Positions 60,825 through 64,000 of a stretch of 64,000 nucleotides of DNA are shown here, piece after piece (within the stretch, counting starts at the first letter, position 1; each line of letters starts with the position of its first letter). The DNA is from Amoebidium appalachense (lineage: Eukaryota; Ichthyosporea). Where the stretch lies: positions 3,534,001 to 3,598,000 of the forward strand of contig CAVNZM010000012.1 of assembly GCA_963693365.1 (NCBI GenBank), in the 5' to 3' direction. Under the pieces are notes generated by a model that was not told the DNA's origin, did no database searches, and saw nothing but the letters and a program-made list of their open reading frames with translations. Made by a program: the position numbers and the translations under genes.

Positions 60825-62591
60825 ATGTCTTCAAACATATCTCCTCCTCCGTACACGCCCATCGGCCCCACCTGGAAGCCCGCTCCCGACCACGAGTCGC
60901 GCGTGGACACGTCTTCGGTTCCCGCGTGGCCCGGCGTGCGCCCATTCTTCGCGCCGGACGGGGAGAAGGTGCTGACGTACCTCACGAAGTTCGACGGGCA
61001 CGTGTTCTTTAACGCGGGATACTCCGCGTCCCTCGGGAGCAAGGAGGCGGGTGTGCGGAAGAACCCGGTTGTGTGGAAGAGTAACAATCCGGTCGTTCTT
61101 TCGAAGACTTCTGAGTTGATGAGGACCATTCTGACCCCAGAACTGTCCTCTGATTGGTTGGTTAGATCGGCCTATGCAAACATCAAGAAACTACCCGCCG
61201 TGGGCAATCCAGATGGTTCTGTTGCCTACGCCTATGCGACTCACAACCTGGAGCCCAGCATCGAGATGTACCGCGGGACCTGGTTTGGATTCGAGCTGAC
61301 AGCGCCATTTCTACGCTACTGCTTCCCCGCGCTGGGCGACTTCTGGGACGGCGTGGTGATGGGTACAAAGGCGCCCTGCACGCATCCAGACACCTCAGTC
61401 TCGCCATCGATGGCGACGGAACACACTGATGTGATGTTGACAGGGAACGAGGTTGTCGCTAAAAAAGGCGACATCGTCCAAATCGGAAACCATGAAATCC
61501 GTGTGTGCGACGTTGGTGGTGTGAAAATGGCCAGCCTTGTCGATTATGTTATGTTGGTGAGAGCACTGGACAGATGTGCTGCAGCAAAATACATAAGTCG
61601 CCATCTATTGGATACGACAGGGGACCAATTGGTCAAAGTGACCAATTGCTCGTTTGGTATGGGAGGGAAGTTGTCACCTGCTGTTCCGGCGACATCTCTG
61701 GTCAAACTGACCTTCAAGATTGCATCCAACGCGCGCTACGGTTCCGCGATCATTGAGAAGTGGGCCAAAGATATAGCGCGTCTGGAAGGTGGGGATGGAA
61801 CACTGGTGGAGGACATTGAGCGCAACCGTGCCACGGCACAGGCCAACCCTTCAGGACCCAATGCGTTCATGCGCGACAGCGTGAGGGGGGAGATGGATGC
61901 AGCTGGCACCCCCGAGAGGGAGCCCAAGAGACCCAGGCTAGGGGACATCACCCAGTTCATGACTAACCAGGCCGAGATGGAGACTGCCCTAAGTCTGTAC
62001 AAGGAGGCCCGCATTGCCGAATCTCCTATGTACACGGAGATCGCGAGGATGCGCGAGGAGGGGGTTTTGTGTGACAAGAAGGCGGCTATTCTCCGAGAAG
62101 AGCGTTTGAAGATTGAGGCACAATGTCGTCTTCTGGCGCTTCAACCCCATGCCCCCAAGTCCGATCATGTCCCACCCGAATATGAGGATGCAAGCGAGCA
62201 GCTACGAAGGGTTACGAACTGTGTGTGCACCAAACAGCAGTCTGGTATCTACGTGTTTGTGTCTGAATACGGTGACCCGCCATGTTTGAAGATCGGGCAG
62301 AGTTTGAAGGACGTGAAGGGTCGTATGAAACAGGCAGCTACATGGCATGTCGGTCCTAACAAGCGGTTGTTGTTTGCTCTCCCGGTTCCCTCGGAGCACC
62401 TGTTTCTGGCCGAGAAGTATCTCCACACTACACTCACCCACAAGAACGTGGAGCGTGAACTCTTCCGTGTAGATTACACATCTTTTGCTAGTGCGATGCT
62501 CGAGATGGCTAGGGAGTTCATGGAGGATGATCTAATCAGAGACCTGGTTGTGAGTGTATTCAAAAGTGCGAAGGGCGATGTGTCTGAGTGA
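60825..62591 (+). CDS. KilA/Bro-like protein with a C-terminal T5orf172-type (GIY-YIG) domain, 588 aa
   Basis: The last 130 residues contain SGIYVFVSEYGDPPCLKIGQ, MKQAATWHVGPNKRLLFALP and AEKYLHTTLTHKNVERELFR, the GIY...KIG...LH..l...r....E.F arrangement of the T5orf172/MUG113 branch of GIY-YIG nucleases. Residues about 205-260 (VGGVKMASLVDYVMLVRALD) resemble the MSV199/Bro-type N-terminal DNA-binding modules usually paired with it. A helical, charged linker (about 370-450) includes EREPKRPRLGD. Likely a DNA-binding regulator or homing-type endonuclease. A-rich AAAATAAAATC precedes ATG 60825. Confidence 0.72.
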   Translation: MSSNISPPPYTPIGPTWKPAPDHESRVDTSSVPAWPGVRPFFAPDGEKVLTYLTKFDGHVFFNAGYSASLGSKEAGVRKNPVVWKSNNPVVLSKTSELMRTILTPELSSDWLVRSAYANIKKLPAVGNPDGSVAYAYATHNLEPSIEMYRGTWFGFELTAPFLRYCFPALGDFWDGVVMGTKAPCTHPDTSVSPSMATEHTDVMLTGNEVVAKKGDIVQIGNHEIRVCDVGGVKMASLVDYVMLVRALDRCAAAKYISRHLLDTTGDQLVKVTNCSFGMGGKLSPAVPATSLVKLTFKIASNARYGSAIIEKWAKDIARLEGGDGTLVEDIERNRATAQANPSGPNAFMRDSVRGEMDAAGTPEREPKRPRLGDITQFMTNQAEMETALSLYKEARIAESPMYTEIARMREEGVLCDKKAAILREERLKIEAQCRLLALQPHAPKSDHVPPEYEDASEQLRRVTNCVCTKQQSGIYVFVSEYGDPPCLKIGQSLKDVKGRMKQAATWHVGPNKRLLFALPVPSEHLFLAEKYLHTTLTHKNVERELFRVDYTSFASAMLEMAREFMEDDLIRDLVVSVFKSAKGDVSE

Positions 62592-62703
62592 TCACTTGGT
62601 GTCCGCGCATGCATACCGACCCATTGCAATTGGCTGCTTGTGCGGGGCGGTGTTGGTGAACCCGCGCCTATAAAACCCACTCGCGCAAGAAAAATTCCGC
62701 AGA

Positions 62704-63360
62704 ATGGATCTCATCAGTCGCCTTCAACTACACGAAGTGCCCTACCCCCAAGGCTCGCCCGCGTGGCTGCGCGCCCGCGCATCCATGCTCACCGCGAGCG
62801 ACGTGGGCGCGGCGCTGGGTGTGAATCCCTATCAGACCAGGAAACATCTCATCGAATGCAAATCTGGTCTGCAAAGACGAATCGTCGACCCCGTGTTCGT
62901 GGCATTCGGACACAAGCACGAGGCCAACGCGGCTGACGCGTACATGCGCGCGACGGGGCGCTCGTGCATCGAGCTGGGGCTGATCCGGCACGCGGAGCAC
63001 CGGTGGCTGGGGGCGAGCCCGGACCGGGTGACGCTGTGCGGGCGCGCGGTGGAGATCAAGGTGCCGTACAAGCGCAAGTTCATGGACGGACAGCCGATCC
63101 CCGAGCACTATGCCGCGCAGGTGCAGACACAGCTGTTTGTGCTGGGGCTGGAGGTCGCGGACTTTGTACAGTTCGACCCGCGCGACGGGTCGCTTCGCAT
63201 CGACGAGATCCCGCGGGACAAGGAGTGGTGGGCCAAGCACGGCAAGACATTGATGAGTTTTCAGGCCAAAGTGTTAGACATACGCGCAGACCACGAGCTG
63301 CAGGGATGGGAGACAGACGATCAAGACACGGCGATTTGTCACATTCCCGACTTTATATAA
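62704..63360 (+). CDS. YqaJ/lambda-type exonuclease (viral recombinase), 218 aa
   Basis: Family blocks in order: GSPAWLRARASMLTASDVGA ALG-type start (about residues 18-40), FGHKHEANAADAY (about 68-80, catalytic Glu), LGASPDRV with catalytic Asp (about 100-107), VEIKVPYKRKF with E-x-K (about 117-127), and YAAQVQTQLFVLGLEVADFV (about 138-157). These degrade one strand from a DNA end to prime strand annealing in recombination-dependent replication. Length is typical. The start ATG 62704 follows CCTATAAAACCC (about 62667), a good TATA. Confidence 0.88.
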   Translation: MDLISRLQLHEVPYPQGSPAWLRARASMLTASDVGAALGVNPYQTRKHLIECKSGLQRRIVDPVFVAFGHKHEANAADAYMRATGRSCIELGLIRHAEHRWLGASPDRVTLCGRAVEIKVPYKRKFMDGQPIPEHYAAQVQTQLFVLGLEVADFVQFDPRDGSLRIDEIPRDKEWWAKHGKTLMSFQAKVLDIRADHELQGWETDDQDTAICHIPDFI

Positions 63361-63613
63361 CTTGCACGGCAATGTGTGTAGATGGACACAGTCCACCGAC
63401 TACACCCCGGCCCCGGCCATCAGCCGCAGTAGCGGCATCGGCAGTATATATACGACAAAGGGATGTACGGTAAGATAGAGCATCAACAGGTACCGCTTTA
63501 TCAAATTTTGTTTTTTTGTGCAAGTGTGCTGGTCCGGGTGGCCAGGTGCCTGTATGGTGGGTGAAAATGGATCCTGTGACACCATGACTGCTTTATGGTT
63601 AATATATTACACA
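63361..63613. other. Spacer between the exonuclease and the basic-protein gene
   Basis: About 250 bp with no convincing gene. GGCAGTATATATACGAC near 63440 is a strong TATA-like element, perhaps for a longer leader to the 63614 gene. Below the 300-base mark, given for completeness. Confidence 0.35.
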
Positions 63614-63850
63614 ATGAAGCCCAAGTATGTCAAGGGACGGTACTGTAGAAGAGACAAGCGGGTCTACCGCCGAAAGCTCCGAAACGCACGAAAAAAGTAC
63701 AAAGTCCAAAAGAAACATCTAAGACGCATATGGGAACCATCCTATCGTGTAGTTGACTATGTGACCGGCATACCGACCATGACAACCAAAAACGGATGGG
63801 ACGTCACAAGCTACGAGTACCCCCTACACTACAACATTCCCCGTATGTAG
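63614..63850 (+). CDS. Small basic protein, 78 aa
   Basis: ATG 63614 (MKPKYVKGRYCRRDKRVYRR) is followed by a Lys/Arg/Tyr-rich helix (KLRNARKKYKVQKKHLRRIW) and a neutral C-terminal third. Charge suggests DNA or RNA binding; it could be a small core protein. Start chosen as the first ATG after GGTTAATATATTACACA. It converges with the partial gene to its right (2 bp between stops). Confidence 0.55.
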   Translation: MKPKYVKGRYCRRDKRVYRRKLRNARKKYKVQKKHLRRIWEPSYRVVDYVTGIPTMTTKNGWDVTSYEYPLHYNIPRM

Positions 63851-63852
63851 GT

Positions 63853-64000
63853 CTACAAGGCCGCGGCCGCGTTGGAGGGAGGCTCGTCGTCGCCGGGGTC
63901 GTTGCGGCGATGGTGTTTGCGAGGTGTTTCTTCGTCCTCCCCGTCGCCAACACCCGCGTCCGACCTCCGCCTTTTCTGGGCGGATTGCGATTCGAACACT
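63853..64000 (-). CDS. Partial gene: C-terminal end of an unknown protein
   Basis: An open minus-strand frame enters from the window's right edge and stops at 63853-63855. The visible 48 residues are disordered and highly charged (SAQKRRRSDAGVGDGEDEET; RKHHRRNDPGDDEPP) with a nuclear-localisation-like KRRR and an Ala run at the end. Nothing can be said about the missing part. Confidence 0.6.
   Translation of the reverse strand, partial: VFESQSAQKRRRSDAGVGDGEDEETPRKHHRRNDPGDDEPPSNAAAAL

Overview
The window reads as about 64 kb of a GC-rich, gene-dense large eukaryotic DNA virus of the Nucleocytoviricota / Varidnaviria type, or a copy of one integrated in a protist genome. The markers that support this are a FtsK/HerA-type (A32-like) packaging ATPase, a VLTF2-like FCS zinc-finger late factor, a PCNA sliding clamp, three D5-like SF3 helicases, an SF2 helicase, an RFC-like AAA+ protein, a compact ATP-dependent DNA ligase, KilA-N/Bro-type proteins, a YqaJ-type exonuclease, an F-box protein, and an H2B-H2A histone doublet. 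No tRNA, rRNA or CRISPR array was seen, and no bona fide major capsid gene could be recognised. I cannot name the species or the host. The protist signalling genes (RGS, 7TM) and the secreted polysaccharide lyase suggest a unicellular alga or other protist.

Layout. 1-7.5 kb: a truncated structural-type gene, small proteins, an AT-rich island, and an RGS gene facing a seven-transmembrane gene. 7.6-17.4 kb: helicase 1, a Fic/Doc-like protein, an F-box protein, the first member of a three-gene paralog family, a polysaccharide lyase, the DNA ligase and the histone doublet, with two relics of a Fanzor/TnpB transposon. 17.8-30 kb: a compact morphogenesis and late-gene block with membrane proteins, packaging ATPase, coiled-coil proteins, VLTF2-like factor, U-box-like protein, a very long polypeptide containing a Tc1/mariner-like DDE domain, PCNA and an acidic membrane virion-type protein. 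30-46.9 kb: KilA-N, helicase 2, the two other paralogs in divergent orientation, coiled-coil proteins, the RFC-like ATPase, a C5 cytosine methyltransferase and the SF2 helicase. 47-64 kb: an accessory region rich in repeats, with a 153-bp triplication, (GT)n microsatellites, a 447-bp duplication and a GC-rich dispersed repeat. It carries C2H2 zinc-finger genes, helicase 3 plus detached helicase tails, a PD-(D/E)XK nuclease, patatin, an ADP-ribosyltransferase, a KilA/Bro-GIY-YIG protein and the YqaJ nuclease.

Two window-wide patterns stand out. First, the longer intergenic regions in front of replication and accessory genes hold clusters of CCAAT boxes (ATTGG on the other strand), up to ten in 350 bp, usually with a TATA-like element. 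The morphogenesis block has short spacers with TATA-like elements and almost no CCAAT. This looks like a host-type (NF-Y-type) early promoter class set against a late class. Second, at least ten genes are broken by a frame change, often at a run of G or C (G8, G9, G7, C7) or T7, and one gene has an in-frame TAG. Either the assembly carries homopolymer errors, the element is decaying, or these tracts act as on/off switches. Raw reads would decide.

Replication, repair and chromatin functions (clamp, clamp-loader-like ATPase, ligase, helicases, exonuclease, histone doublet) point to virus-encoded DNA replication and packaging of chromatin-like DNA. RGS/7TM, F-box/U-box, ADP-ribosyltransferase, Fic-like and patatin genes are candidates for host manipulation.
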